The notes: generated by a model not told the origin, from the letters alone. 64,000 bases of DNA from CAWIVH01 sp963839475 (GCA_963839475.1 CAWIVH010000018.1:1-64000); one strand, 5' to 3'; counted from the stretch's first letter, positions 11,901 through 20,633 are shown. Numbers and translations: made by a program.

Positions 11901-12909
11901 AATTGCCCCTGACGGGCTGTGCTCCAATGCTAACTGTTCCGCGACAAGCGCAGGAATTCACGCCGTGACCGCCATCAGTGGTGGTATATCCGCCCAATCA
12001 GCCCTGATCGTAAATGCCGGCGCCTTGAACGCTATTGCCATCAGTCCGGCGAATGCCTCTATCAGCGCCGGAGGCAACCAGACTTTTACGGCAACCGGAA
12101 TCGACCGCTACAACAATCCCCTTGGGGATGTGACATCAGGCACCGTGTTTTCCCTGACTCCTGACGGGTCGTGCGTCAACGCAACCTGTTCGGCCACAAC
12201 AGCCGGATTGCACACCGTAACAGGCACGAATAATGGCAGGTCCGCAACTGCCTCCCTGAATGTCAACGCCAGCGCGCTCAGCAGTATTGTCCTGAGCCCG
12301 GCGAACGCGACGATCGGATCCGGCGGGAGCCAGGTGTACACGGCGGGCGGGTTCGACCGCTACAACAACCCACTCGGAGATGTGACGGCATCCACTCAGT
12401 TTTCCATTGCCCCCGACGGATCCTGCGTCAACTCGATCCGTTCGGCAACGACCATCGGATTGCTTGTCGTAGCCACGAATAGCGGTTCTATATGTACAGC
12501 CTCGGCATCAGGATTGCACACAGTTACGGGCGTGATCGGCAACATCAGCGCTCAGGCATTCCTCCGAATCGATCCGCCACCGGCCGTGGCCCTGCAAATA
12601 CCCGAAATAACCGGTCCCATCGTGGAGGGGACGAAGATCAGCCTTGTCGTCAGCGCTCGCGACCGTTTCGGAAACATTGCGGTTGGATATCGCGGCACCG
12701 TGCACTTCAGCTCGGCCGATAAGAACATAAATCTTCCAAAGGATTACACTTTTGTCGAGAGTGATGCCGGTATCCACAGATTTGAGATCCTGGAGACGGG
12801 CAGCAGCAAAGACTCTGTAACCATTACCGTTGTCGATATCAACTCAACGGCAGTAGCCGCTGCTCAAACCGTCCTCCGGATCGAAGACGATGACAAGACT
12901 GGATCGTAA
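5979..12909 (+). CDS. Giant exported multi-domain repeat protein, broken by a 1-nt insertion
   Basis: ATG 5979 opens a signal peptide (MLKVIFAVFLIAVPAFLAP). Residues ~20-470 are beta-sandwich modules of the type shared with four other proteins here (GIALVNPRDQEAKITFSAYD). A middle part (~560-870) looks like an NHL/YncE-type propeller. Residues ~880-1000 are a DUF11-type domain (GATVTYSATVSNAGPLPASS). Then come invasin-like Ig domains (STAGAEYSLTISAVDRFGNV, TAGASVRIQVTARDAFGN), nine 84-residue repeats, and a last Ig-like domain. The frame breaks at GG 9774-9775: removing one G turns GYAGKGGV into GYAGKVAFN and joins both halves in frame, for about 2,309 residues. No catalytic domain was seen. 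A surface adhesin or matrix role is inferred. The insertion could be a sequencing error. Confidence 0.8.
10261..12582 (+). repeat. Nine tandem 252-bp (84-aa) Big_2-like repeats inside the giant gene
   Basis: Units begin at 10261, 10513, 10765, 11017, 11269, 11521, 11773, 12025 and 12277, exactly 252 bases apart. Each carries LSPASSAISAGGSQAFTASG-like, FDRYNNPLGDV, SIAPDGSC and HTITGTN words. Two Cys flank a short hairpin (GSCTGSTCTAT) in units 1-8, suggesting one disulfide per domain. Units 5-6 and 7-8 are near copies of each other as a pair (both odd units have DGLCSNANCSATSAGIH), which shows a recent duplication of a two-unit block. Unit 9 is longer and has lost the second Cys (SIRSAT). Big_2/Ig-like fold is inferred from sequence style. 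Confidence 0.9.
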
Positions 12910-13012
12910 CCAAATGACGCAGAGTTGGAGCGCGAAGGGCAGAAATTCATCGGATGGCGGATAAATCCCAAGGTTTTGAGTCAGATGCGGAAAGCGAAAA
13001 TCAGGAGGTTTC

Positions 13013-13474
13013 ATGCGTCCTATGATGCGAAGCGTCCTGGGCGTGGGAGCAGGATTCATTTTGGCGAGCGCTATCATGATGGCGCTTGAGTCGGTCAATG
13101 GCAGATTTCTCTACCCCGAGCTGGGGAAACTCGAGGAGGGAGTTAAAGATAGAGATGCGCTGAAGAGCATTCTTTCCCGTGCTCCGACTGGCGCTTTCTT
13201 TGTCGTGATCCTCGGATGGGTGCTTGGGAGCATTGCTGGCGGTTGCATGGCAGCCTTGATTGGCAAGCGAGCCCCAGTTGGACATTCCCTGGTCCTCGGC
13301 GGCATTTTAACGCTGGCCGGCATCGCCACCAACCTGATGATCCCCCCACCGCTCTGGTTCTGGATCGTCGGGCTTATGGTATTCCTCCCGGCTGCTTTTG
13401 CCGGGGGACGACTCGCGCAGCGGCTAACACCCCGGGAGGAAAATAATGCCATGGGAAGCCGATACTATAACTGA
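13013..13474 (+). CDS. Small integral membrane protein, unknown function
   Basis: A 153-residue protein with a strong GGAGG six bases before ATG 13013. Four hydrophobic segments are evident: GVGAGFILASAIMMALE near the start, GAFFVVILGWVLGSIAGGCM, LVLGGILTLAGIATNLM and PPLWFWIVGLMVFLPAAFAG. Between the first two lies a soluble stretch of ~35 residues. The last 15 residues are charged and probably cytoplasmic. Small four-helix proteins of this kind are common and usually annotated only as hypothetical membrane proteins. It follows the giant exported protein by 103 bases on the same strand and could be cotranscribed, but nothing ties the two functionally. Confidence 0.7.
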   Translation: MRPMMRSVLGVGAGFILASAIMMALESVNGRFLYPELGKLEEGVKDRDALKSILSRAPTGAFFVVILGWVLGSIAGGCMAALIGKRAPVGHSLVLGGILTLAGIATNLMIPPPLWFWIVGLMVFLPAAFAGGRLAQRLTPREENNAMGSRYYN

Positions 13475-14075
13475 TTGAGGCCACCATGTTTCGGCCATCT
13501 CAGTTCATCATGTGGGCATTTTGTGTCTCGCGTCAGGATTGGCACCGGTTGGATTGGAGGCCGGCTTTTGCGATAGACCGGATATGGGCGAACCCAGTGT
13601 CCGGTTCAGTTTAATGCAGGATATGCGCCTGAATCGGTCGCGGGCTTGTCATCAAATTCACGCCCGATGCATGGATGGAAAAGTATCAAGGACTCCGCTG
13701 GACTTGAGACTGTGAGGCGGATGGCGAGTTTCCGGCAGATCCGATTTCGACACTGGACACATCGCGCCTCCACATAGATAGCCGGCGCGCCTTGATTGGA
13801 GCTCGAAGGTCAGCCACAGCCGTCAATTACATTATGTAAGCTATTACGATCATCTCAGTTGGCATCCAGGCAGCCTGTAATGCCGGATTTAAAGGGAGTT
13901 CGGCTCGGATTGAGCTGGATCTAGAGATGGTGCATGGGTTTGCCGGCGATGGAAACAATAGACTGATGCAAGCCTTTGTGCTGGAGGATATTGCGGCTCG
14001 CTTGGGTTAACTCCAACCGCTTTCTGCCGTCCCTGGATCGGAATTGTCTGCCCCATTTTCGTGGACCCATTTTCG
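13475..14075. other. Intergenic region without a supported gene
   Basis: Short frames occur but none has a ribosome site, signal peptide or recognisable motif. The region leads directly into the REP-like repeat array at 14076, so it may be a tract in which small mobile repeats have accumulated. Confidence 0.5.
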
Positions 14076-14203
14076 TGGACACCCATCAAAGGCAACCCTG
14101 GGAACCTGGACACCCATCAAAGGCAAACCTGGAAATCTGGACACCCATCAAAGGCACAAAAAAGTGGGTGTCCACAACCTCAGGCAAAAAAGTGGGTGTC
14201 CAC
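14076..14203. repeat. REP-like array: three direct 31-bp units and two inverted copies
   Basis: TGGACACCCATCAAAGGCA occurs at 14076, 14107 and 14138, spaced exactly 31 bases. Two inverted words, GTGGGTGTCCAC, follow at 14164-14175 and 14192-14203. The third direct unit and the first inverted one form a 10-bp perfect hairpin (14138-14147 with 14166-14175). The core CTGGACACCCATCA is identical to part of the left end of the transposase element at 20583-20633. This is what non-autonomous REP sequences mobilised by a RAYT look like; mobilisation itself is inferred. Confidence 0.75.
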
Positions 14204-14282
14204 AGGCGGTGCTACGATCGATCGCACACCCTATGAGCCGCCGCGATTCCCAAAGAGCAGCGGATTCCCTTGCTCCTGGAAG

Positions 14283-15041
14283 TCACTGGCAATTCGGGAC
14301 GCCCGCATAGCAGAATGTGGTGCCATTAAAGGTGAAGCATCCCTTTTCCCCGGTAGACTGATACCGAATCTGGCTTTGGCTGCCATCTTTTTCAACCAGC
14401 GTAATTACGCCTTGCTGTTGGTTCCCCTGAACCGACCAGCGGCCTTGGCCTCTGTTCTGGTTCGCCGTACCCCATGCACCTGTCTGGTTGCCAAGCCCAT
14501 CACGCATGGTGCCCGAGTAGCTGGATTCGGAGGCATTGTAATAAATGCCGTTGGGGCACAGCATGACCTTCCGTTCGGTAGAACCCGAATACGAATACCA
14601 CGAACCAGACATCGCTTGGAGCAGGGCAGGATCGCTCGGGCCGGCTGCGGCGCCGCCGACTGGCGCTGAAGCAGCAGCTCCCTTGGCGTAATCCATGACG
14701 CCCCCTTCGGCGCTCAGATCGATATCCATCCTGATGCTCTTCTTGACCAGCACCACCTCCCGGGAGACCTTTCCGACCTTTACAACATACGTTCCAGGCA
14801 TCAGGTTATTGAACTTGTACCTGCCCAGGAAATTGGTGGAAACACTGTCTACTGGATCTGGCTTGTCCTTGATAAAGAGGACCACATTCAGGCCGGGCGC
14901 GGCGGAAGTCGAAGAATTTCCCACATAGCCGGAAATGTTCAACTTGTCCTCGCCACTTGAACGGCTGGAAGAATAGACAGGCAAACAGCTTGAAACAAAT
15001 GTCGCCAAAAAGATGGGCAGCATGCGAATCATCGTATTCAT
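14283..15041 (-). CDS. Lipoprotein with a carboxypeptidase-regulatory-like domain
   Basis: I choose ATG 15041, preceded by GGAGG, rather than the longer frame starting at 15140. The N-terminus MNTMIRMLPIFLATFVSSC is a lipoprotein signal with lipobox VSSC. Residues ~35-120 form a prealbumin-like/CarboxypepD_reg module (NISGYVGNSSTSAAPGLNVV, LGRYKFNNLMPGTYVVKVG). A low-complexity Ala/Gly linker follows. The last ~90 residues are a beta-rich domain with SGSWYSYSGSTERKVMLCPN, GRWSVQGNQQQGVITLVEKD and a terminal Cys pair (GCFTFNGTTFCYAGVPNC). It is probably anchored in the outer membrane facing the periplasm. No enzymatic motif is visible. The divergent gene upstream starts at 15356. Confidence 0.75.
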   Translation of the reverse strand: MNTMIRMLPIFLATFVSSCLPVYSSSRSSGEDKLNISGYVGNSSTSAAPGLNVVLFIKDKPDPVDSVSTNFLGRYKFNNLMPGTYVVKVGKVSREVVLVKKSIRMDIDLSAEGGVMDYAKGAAASAPVGGAAAGPSDPALLQAMSGSWYSYSGSTERKVMLCPNGIYYNASESSYSGTMRDGLGNQTGAWGTANQNRGQGRWSVQGNQQQGVITLVEKDGSQSQIRYQSTGEKGCFTFNGTTFCYAGVPNCQ

Positions 15042-15355
15042 GACATCCTCCATCAGCCGGCTTGATAATATGGTTGCCGCAAAGGGTCCGGTCGCAAAGT
15101 GGAGATAATCTGAACGGGAAGTACGCTTGAACTGGAGCACGACCGTAACGCAGTCTCAGCTTCCCCATTGAAGGTGCAACATGACAGCATTCTTTTTTAA
15201 GCCCATACCTGGGCAAATTATATACTCAACTGAAATTTATGGAGATACGTATATCTCATTGGCTGGCGGCTGAGGTTCGGCGGCTCGGAGCCGCCTGCAA
15301 ACTCAGATCTGAGGCCGGATATCGGTAAGAACTCGTCTGCATCGCCTCTGAACAG

Positions 15356-16069
15356 GTGGAATTGAGCTGGCCGGAAATATCAATGAGACAGATTCAATCG
15401 CCCGCGGAGCCCGTCTTTGAAAATTTTTCTCTGGCTGGCAAAACGGTGATCGATGTTGGCTGCGGAACCGGCGATCTGGTAAGGCGGATGACCGGTCAAC
15501 GAGCTCGCGTAACCGGCATCGACACGGCAATAATGCTGGAGAAAGCCCAACGGATCCCGGCCATCGGGGGCGAGAAATACCTGGTCGGACGCGCGGAGGC
15601 GCTTCCCCTCCCGGATCATTGCGCAGATCTGGTTTTATATATAGCCAGTTTTCATCACGTTCCTGAAGACAAGGAGATTGAGGCTCTCTTGGAATGTCGC
15701 CGTGTCCTGAAAACACGATGCCACGCCTTCTTCGTGGAACCGATAGCCCAGCCCGATTCGTACTATCTAATCACGCGGCTGATCGAGGATGAGGCTGCTA
15801 TTCAGGGAAAGGCCTACCAATCACTCCTGGCAGCCGGCCATGTCGGACTCGAGATGAAGGATGAAGAAATCATCTACGTGGAGAGATCCTTCGCTGATTA
15901 TCTGACCCTCCTCGAGCTTTTTGTGGAAGACGATCAGCAGAGAATTGAAGTGCGGGAACTCGCGAGGAGATTGACTGAACAGCTTTGCGCCGAAACCCGA
16001 ACTCATTTTGAGGATTATCGATACCGGTCGATTTGTCGAGCGATGCTTTTTGAAAAAACTTGGGATTAA
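15356..16069 (+). CDS. Class I SAM-dependent methyltransferase
   Basis: A 237-residue cytoplasmic protein. Motif I is clear (TVIDVGCGTGDLVRRM), followed by the acidic residue at the end of strand 2 (VTGID), then AEALPLPDHCADLVLYIASF, the motif-II-like region seen in Methyltransf_11 proteins, and an HHVPEDKE segment. The C-terminal ~90 residues are helical and charged. The gene may begin at a GTG (15356) or at ATG 15383; the second has no better ribosome site. The substrate cannot be told from sequence; UbiE/small-molecule methyltransferases are closest in style. It is divergent from the lipoprotein gene at 15041, with a GAGATA-CGTA-TATCTC dyad (15242-15257) in the shared upstream region. Confidence 0.8.
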   Translation: MELSWPEISMRQIQSPAEPVFENFSLAGKTVIDVGCGTGDLVRRMTGQRARVTGIDTAIMLEKAQRIPAIGGEKYLVGRAEALPLPDHCADLVLYIASFHHVPEDKEIEALLECRRVLKTRCHAFFVEPIAQPDSYYLITRLIEDEAAIQGKAYQSLLAAGHVGLEMKDEEIIYVERSFADYLTLLELFVEDDQQRIEVRELARRLTEQLCAETRTHFEDYRYRSICRAMLFEKTWD

Positions 16070-16211
16070 CTGCAATCACCGCTCAGGCAGCCGGAATCTT
16101 CCGGGGCGCAAATACAGAGAACCATAAGCTTTAGCGCATGATTGAGCTCTATACGCAGCTATGTGGCGTCCAAGTGCCGACCGGACCCCCACTGCGGCGG
16201 AGGTGACATCG

Positions 16212-16772
16212 ATGGATTCCATCAAATTGCGGCACGGGCTTGGGGTCATCAGTTGTCTTTGTATCATGGGATGCTCTGGTGGACTTGAGTGGTCACTAGC
16301 CGAGGAACTCCCGGCAACCTTTTACCCGACTTCGTCCCAGGACGAAAAAGTGACAATCGCCAAAGTGATCACCGACTCGATCTGCTGGGCCTTGACCAAA
16401 GACAGGGCACTTGCCGAAAGTACTTTGGCTCATGACGAGGACCTGTTTTATTTCTGGACGAATTCCACCTTCACCGTCCATGGGTGGAAACAACACCTCA
16501 AATATTTCGACACCTGGATGGACCCACGGTTCAGGGCAATACGAACCGAGGTGCGAGATCTGCAGATACACCTCTCCGGATCCGGGGACGTCGCCTGGTA
16601 CTCCGCCACCCTCGATGATGTCGTCGAATTTGATGGAAAGCGGGGCGGCGCTGAAGATATCCGCTGGACCGGGGTCCTCGAAAAAAGAGATGGCAAATGG
16701 GTGATCGTACAAATGCACGCATCCCTGGCCGCTGACAAGATTCTTGAAAAGGCAAAAAGCGGCAGCCGGTAA
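16212..16772 (+). CDS. Exported lipoprotein with an NTF2/SnoaL-like domain
   Basis: The start at ATG 16212 is set by GGAGGTG six bases upstream. The N-terminus MDSIKLRHGLGVISCLCIMG then Cys gives a lipobox (IMGC). The mature protein (~165 residues) resembles SnoaL/DUF4440 NTF2-like folds: an N-terminal helix pair (VTIAKVITDSICWALTKDRA), a central GWKQHLKYFDTWMDPRFRA, and the closing beta-sheet (GDVAWYSATLDDVVEFDG, WTGVLEKRDGKWVIVQMHAS). The W-x-x-x-x-x-HAS ending is characteristic of this superfamily. No catalytic residues can be assigned; such exported NTF2-like proteins usually have unknown ligands. Confidence 0.75.
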   Translation: MDSIKLRHGLGVISCLCIMGCSGGLEWSLAEELPATFYPTSSQDEKVTIAKVITDSICWALTKDRALAESTLAHDEDLFYFWTNSTFTVHGWKQHLKYFDTWMDPRFRAIRTEVRDLQIHLSGSGDVAWYSATLDDVVEFDGKRGGAEDIRWTGVLEKRDGKWVIVQMHASLAADKILEKAKSGSR

Positions 16773-16872
16773 CGCAGCCTTCATCCTGACAACAATAAAC
16801 AGGACTCTTGGCAGCCACTTCCCGGGTTTCTGCCCAGTTGGTCTATCGACCACGATTCCGGATACTTACTTT

Positions 16873-17617
16873 TTAGAGAGAATCGCGTGAGGCGATAAAA
16901 AGGGTTTTGCCATCCATCCCGCCGAAAACATGGAAGTTCGCAAATTGAATGTCGCGGCAACCCGACACCTTCACAGCCTATGGGAACGGCGTGTTACTGC
17001 TGATAACCCGGTAGAAATAAGTGCTGGCAAACTGTAGATTCCTCGAATGGGTGATCTCAAGGGGAAGCGCACGCGAACCCTCGCTACGTTCCTCTTCGAA
17101 CTGCATGGCAAATATCTTCCAGTTGGAGGCATTCCGGACGACCACTTCGTTCCGGACATGATGTTCAATGGACATCGCGTAGATCCTGCCCATGGTGGAA
17201 GTATCCGAAATCTGCATTCCCGATTGCGCGAGGGTGCTCGGGGAACAGATGTTCTTGAAGGTCCCTCCACCTCCATCGGTTACCTACAAACTGGAATACT
17301 GGCTGTCCCATTTTCGGTTCAAATCCGGGTCGGCTGTGCGCGTATTGTTATAAACCTGCACTCTCGATCCGTCGGGATTGGATGTCCCATGACCTCCAAG
17401 CAAGCGGACATCGTCCAACATGGAATCAGCCCCGGCCATCCACGTCAATCGCCTGTTGAATCGCGTCTGTCGTGTCCATGCCTCCGCCGGAGGATGAGCA
17501 CAGATCAGCCGGGTCCAATTAAGCCGCCTTTGAATCATTCAGTCGAACCGCATAAATCGATTGCGCATGGACCGGCATGGCTATTGCCAGGAGGAAAAGC
17601 AAGCCTATGGGATGCAT
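16873..17617 (-). pseudogene. Decayed exported pectate-lyase-like (parallel beta-helix) gene
   Basis: Reading leftwards from ATG 17617, a signal peptide is intact (MHPIGLLFLLAIAMPVHAQS) and followed by IYAVRLNDSKAA and a stop. Downstream, in another frame, comes LNWTRLICAHPPAEAW, then FNRRLTWMAGADSMLDDVRL. At 17284-17286 a TAG interrupts YSSL-stop-VTDGGGGTFKN; at 16978-16980 a second TAG interrupts NTPFP-stop-AVKVSG. Both stops sit where Trp would fit (TGG to TAG). Between them the sequence is otherwise well preserved (YAMSIEHHVRNEVVVRNASN, FEEERSEGSRALPLEITHSR). The frame break near 17560 plus missing intervening sequence suggests an internal deletion. Related intact proteins are secreted beta-helix proteins of polysaccharide degraders. 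It is not expected to be functional. Confidence 0.75.
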
Positions 17618-17780
17618 GTTCAGCGCTATTATTCGCTTCGGGAAGACTACGGGGAAAAGGATCTCCAGGGTCAGAAAGCAATGCTTCCGTGAGCCGGGTT
17701 TGGGAAGTGTGTATATCGGAAGACTGCCGCATCATTCAATAAGAGGCATGCTATTGCCTGTGGAACATCGAGGATGACCT

Positions 17781-17924
17781 ATGAATAAGAGAGTCATGCC
17801 TTTCCTTTTCCTATCCTTGATACCTACGACTGGCCTGGCTCAGGCAATCAAGGCAGATCAAGTGCCGGCGGTTAGAAAGGCATTTCAAAACAGGTTCGCG
17901 GGCGTCAAAACGTCGAATGCTTGA
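17781..17924 (+). pseudogene. Truncated PepSY-like exported protein (47 aa remains)
   Basis: ATG 17781 with AGGA nearby starts a good signal peptide (MNKRVMPFLFLSLIPTTGLA) followed by IKADQVPAVRKAFQNRFAGV, the usual beginning of PepSY-like/BLIP-like periplasmic proteins. It then stops at 17922-17924, far short of the usual 130-160 residues. The next ~170 bases are GC-rich and unrelated, and a second truncated gene begins after them. A recombination that removed the rest of this gene and the 5' end of the next is the simplest reading. Confidence 0.6.
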
Positions 17925-18153
17925 GGCTAAGTACTCTTGTTCGTAAATACGATAACGTATGCGCCGAGCGCGGCGGCCCTGGATGCGCGAAGCGACGACG
18001 AAGACGATGCCAGCCATCGTCGAGGAGGAGCGACAAAGCAGACAGGGCCGCCCCGCCGGCGCCCGGAAAGTAAATGATCCTGATGATGGCTAGGCCATCA
18101 AGCAGTCGTGCGAAGAATATGCCAAAGCCGTCAATGCCAAAGACGCCAAAGCT

Positions 18154-18852
18154 GTGGCCACCCAAATGACCGACAAAACAGTCTATGCCGATCCCAACAT
18201 TCCGGCTGTAGCCGGGAAAGAGGCCATTCAAAAACTGCATCAGGTCTATTTTGACCTTTATGACTTCCAGTTCGGCATGCCGGTCGCCGATGTTCAGGTT
18301 TCGGGCAACCTGGGGGCTGCACGCGGAACCTGGACCCAAAAACTCACCCCCAAGACCGAAGGACTGGCGACAATCAGCGACACCGGCAGTTGGACCGGCG
18401 TATTGAAGCACCAAAGCGATGGGTCCTGGAAATGGGATTCTGTGATCGCCAACAGTGACCGGCCGATGCCCGGCACAACTGCTGAAGACACCGAGGAAAA
18501 GGCACTGATTCAAATTCAAAAGGATTGGGCCAATGCCCTGCTGAAATCAGATTTTGCGGTGCTCGATCGTTTCACGGCGAAGGAGTGGACTTACAATTCC
18601 GAAGGCCAGGTAATGAGCAGAGCACAATCTATCGCCGAGTCCAAATCAGGAGCGATGAAAATCACTTCCCTGGAGTTGAAGGATTTGAGTCCGCAGGTGT
18701 TTGGGGATGTCGCGGTGGTGACGATGACCGTGGTTATAAAAGGCAAATACAAAGGCAGTGATATACCTGGGCCAACCCGCAGCACCGACTTTTTCGTCAA
18801 ACGCGACGGGCGGTGGCAGGCGGTAAGCACCCAGAACATTACGATCAAGTGA
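18154..18852 (+). CDS. Tandem DUF4440/SnoaL-like protein lacking its signal peptide (5' truncated)
   Basis: Two NTF2-like domains in tandem: the first around KLHQVYFDLYDFQFGMPVAD and WTGVLKHQSDGSWKWDSVIA, the second from EKALIQIQKDWANALLKSDF to KRDGRWQAVSTQNITI. The recognisable protein extends upstream in frame to 18094 (IKQSCEEYAKAVNAKDAKAV), where it meets a TAG at 18091-18093; no signal peptide or ribosome site is present, although relatives are exported. The first usable start is a GTG at 18154. I therefore think the gene lost its 5' end at the junction with the PepSY-like remnant. The domains themselves are undamaged, so it may still be translated as a cytoplasmic product. Confidence 0.6.
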   Translation: MATQMTDKTVYADPNIPAVAGKEAIQKLHQVYFDLYDFQFGMPVADVQVSGNLGAARGTWTQKLTPKTEGLATISDTGSWTGVLKHQSDGSWKWDSVIANSDRPMPGTTAEDTEEKALIQIQKDWANALLKSDFAVLDRFTAKEWTYNSEGQVMSRAQSIAESKSGAMKITSLELKDLSPQVFGDVAVVTMTVVIKGKYKGSDIPGPTRSTDFFVKRDGRWQAVSTQNITIK

Positions 18853-18998
18853 CGATCGTTGTTTAGCCTGAGCACGGAGGCGCTCCGAGGATTGGTTGTG
18901 TCTTTTAATTATTTTGGCGGTCGAAACCCAAGAAATCTGTGGAAGATTCTCGAAACAGCGGTTCCAAACCGGGAGCAGTTCTCGAAATATGAAAGCGC

Positions 18999-19044
18999 GC
19001 CGAGAGTGAGGCATGATCGAATTACCCATTGTCGCGCTCTCGGC
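18999..19044. terminator. Hairpin between convergent genes
   Basis: GCCGAGAG (18999-19006) pairs with CTCTCGGC (19037-19044) across a 30-nt loop, between the ends of the DUF4440 gene (18852) and the xylanase gene (19178). There is no T-run. The rest of the 325-base gap holds nothing recognisable. Confidence 0.3.
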
Positions 19045-19177
19045 ATTTCACCCTTGTGATTTGTCATCCGGTGCATCTAGCGAGCCCTGATCAACCTAAA
19101 GCGCGATAAAGCACTGGCAAAAATCAGCACCCGCGGACAGCGGGAGGCTCCCCCCACCCTTCTGGAGCCACCTGCTT

Positions 19178-20440
19178 CTAGGGCTGTCGAAAGCTGACGG
19201 TCCGGCGCGGCTCGGCTTTTGTTAGATTGACAACCTGATCTCTGTTGCCAGCGGTTATTTTGTGTTTTCCGAAGAATGCCCGGATCTCGCACCGGCCCTG
19301 GTCATCCGCAGTTCCGTCCCAATCTGTCCACCACTCACCGTAGATGAGATCTCTATAAGCCAAAGCAGCCGGGGTCTCGGACCAATCGCGTCGGAACAGG
19401 GACGATACCGGAATCCAGTTGGCCCCTTCCCAGAATCCCCACATCAGGATCCCTTCCACGGCAGGATGCGCGAAGCAGATGCGGTAGTATTCGGTGATGG
19501 CCTTCGCCTTGGCCCTCTCTTCCTCCTCACTCAGAACAGCGCCCTTTCGGCCGTAATACCGTGAGCGTTGCCCCGGAAAATTGAATTCCGTAACGCGCAC
19601 CGGAAGCTTGAACTGGGCAAGCCGGTCCAGAGCATTCTGCAGCACAACGGGATCGAAGGCATCTCCGTGCAGGTGCCCTTGTACTCCGATGCCGCCAATC
19701 GGCACTCCCTGGTCGAGGAAATTCCGGATTTGGGTGACATAATTCTCCAGGCGTACTCCCGTCAGAATATCGTAGTCGTTTAGGTAGAGGACGGCTTGCG
19801 GGTCCTCCTGGCGCATCCATAGCGCCATATCCCGGGTGATACCGGGTCCGAGTCGCTCCTCGTAGTAATTGCTGTGCACCATTTCGTTGTTCAGGTCATA
19901 TTCCGCAAACCGCCCGCGATAGCGCCGCGCGATATCCACTGCCCGGGCCTTGAGGCACTCCCGCAATTCAATATTGCTCATGGTCTTCTGCCATGGCTGA
20001 ACCCTGTTGGGGATGCCCCAGAAAACATTGTGGCCACGCAGCGGGATATCGTTTTGTGTGGTCCAGGCCAGAATGGAGTCCACAACCGTGTAATCCACCG
20101 CTCCCCGGCTCGGCTCCATGACATGCCATTTGAGGGCATTTTCGGTGACGCCACTATTGAAGTTTTCAAGAAAGGCTCTTTTGTACCTGGCAGCCTCCTC
20201 GGGATTTGCCTTGTCGGTAAACATCTGGCTTGCGAGCGCGGCACCGAACCAGAATTCGTGGCGCAACTGCCGGATATGGACACGGGCTCGGGGAGCAGCC
20301 TCGATCACCAGCGTGCCCATGCGGATCCGGCGGATGGAGTCGCTCAGGTTGGAATCGGCCCTGTTTTGATTCACTGCCACGCCCATACTGAATAAAAGCG
20401 CGATAGAGAAACTGCAGATGAGCGGTTTTCTAGGATCCAT
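19178..20440 (-). CDS. Exported GH10 endo-1,4-beta-xylanase family enzyme
   Basis: ATG 20440 follows a GGAG; a frame-compatible TTG at 20455 is less likely. The first ~30 residues are a signal peptide (PLICSFSIALLFSMGVAV). The catalytic (beta/alpha)8 domain shows GH10 hallmarks: FNSGVTENALKWHVMEPSRG, LRGHNVFWGIPNRVQPW, the acid/base Glu in YDLNNEMVH (Glu186 of the 420-residue form), GIGVQGHLH and the nucleophile Glu in VRVTEFNF (Glu285), then ILMWGFWEGANW. The motif DLNNE replaces the commoner DVVNE, as in divergent GH10 members. A short C-terminal beta segment follows (RCEIRAFFGKHKITAGNRD), as found in some GH10 proteins of polysaccharide degraders. It should hydrolyse xylan-type backbones outside the cytoplasm. 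Confidence 0.88.
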   Translation of the reverse strand: MDPRKPLICSFSIALLFSMGVAVNQNRADSNLSDSIRRIRMGTLVIEAAPRARVHIRQLRHEFWFGAALASQMFTDKANPEEAARYKRAFLENFNSGVTENALKWHVMEPSRGAVDYTVVDSILAWTTQNDIPLRGHNVFWGIPNRVQPWQKTMSNIELRECLKARAVDIARRYRGRFAEYDLNNEMVHSNYYEERLGPGITRDMALWMRQEDPQAVLYLNDYDILTGVRLENYVTQIRNFLDQGVPIGGIGVQGHLHGDAFDPVVLQNALDRLAQFKLPVRVTEFNFPGQRSRYYGRKGAVLSEEEERAKAKAITEYYRICFAHPAVEGILMWGFWEGANWIPVSSLFRRDWSETPAALAYRDLIYGEWWTDWDGTADDQGRCEIRAFFGKHKITAGNRDQVVNLTKAEPRRTVSFRQP

Positions 20441-20582
20441 GTTTTTGTTCTCCAAGAAGAAGCATTGTACATCCTGGCATCGCTATTGGAGATCCGCCAA
20501 AGCTGGAAACAGGATGAGCCGGATGGCGAAATCCATGCTTGGGTCATGCAACATGCGGCGATCGGCCTCCTGGCTAACTCCT

Positions 20583-20633
20583 GGATTCCTGGACACCCAT
20601 CACTCGGAATCCTGGTGGGAATCCTGGACATCC
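20583..20633 (+). repeat. Left end repeat of the RAYT element
   Basis: It contains GGATTCCTGGACACCCATCA, then GGAATCCTGG twice and CATCC. It matches the right end in inverted orientation, and its CTGGACACCCATCA core recurs in the array at 14.1 kb. Confidence 0.65.

Noticed and set aside
14076..14203. Possible CRISPR array (regular 31-bp units)
   Set aside because: Only three direct units, gaps of about 11 bases that are alike rather than unique spacers, inverted copies follow, and no cas genes are near; it fits REP-like repeats.
16978..17286. Amber (TAG) recoding to read through the beta-helix gene
   Set aside because: Other genes in the window end in TAG, both codons replace Trp, and the gene also has a frame break and missing sequence, so decay explains it better.
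17047..17742. Plus-strand frame of 231 codons
   Set aside because: The minus strand here keeps recognisable beta-helix protein sequence despite stops; the plus frame resembles nothing known and stays open by chance.
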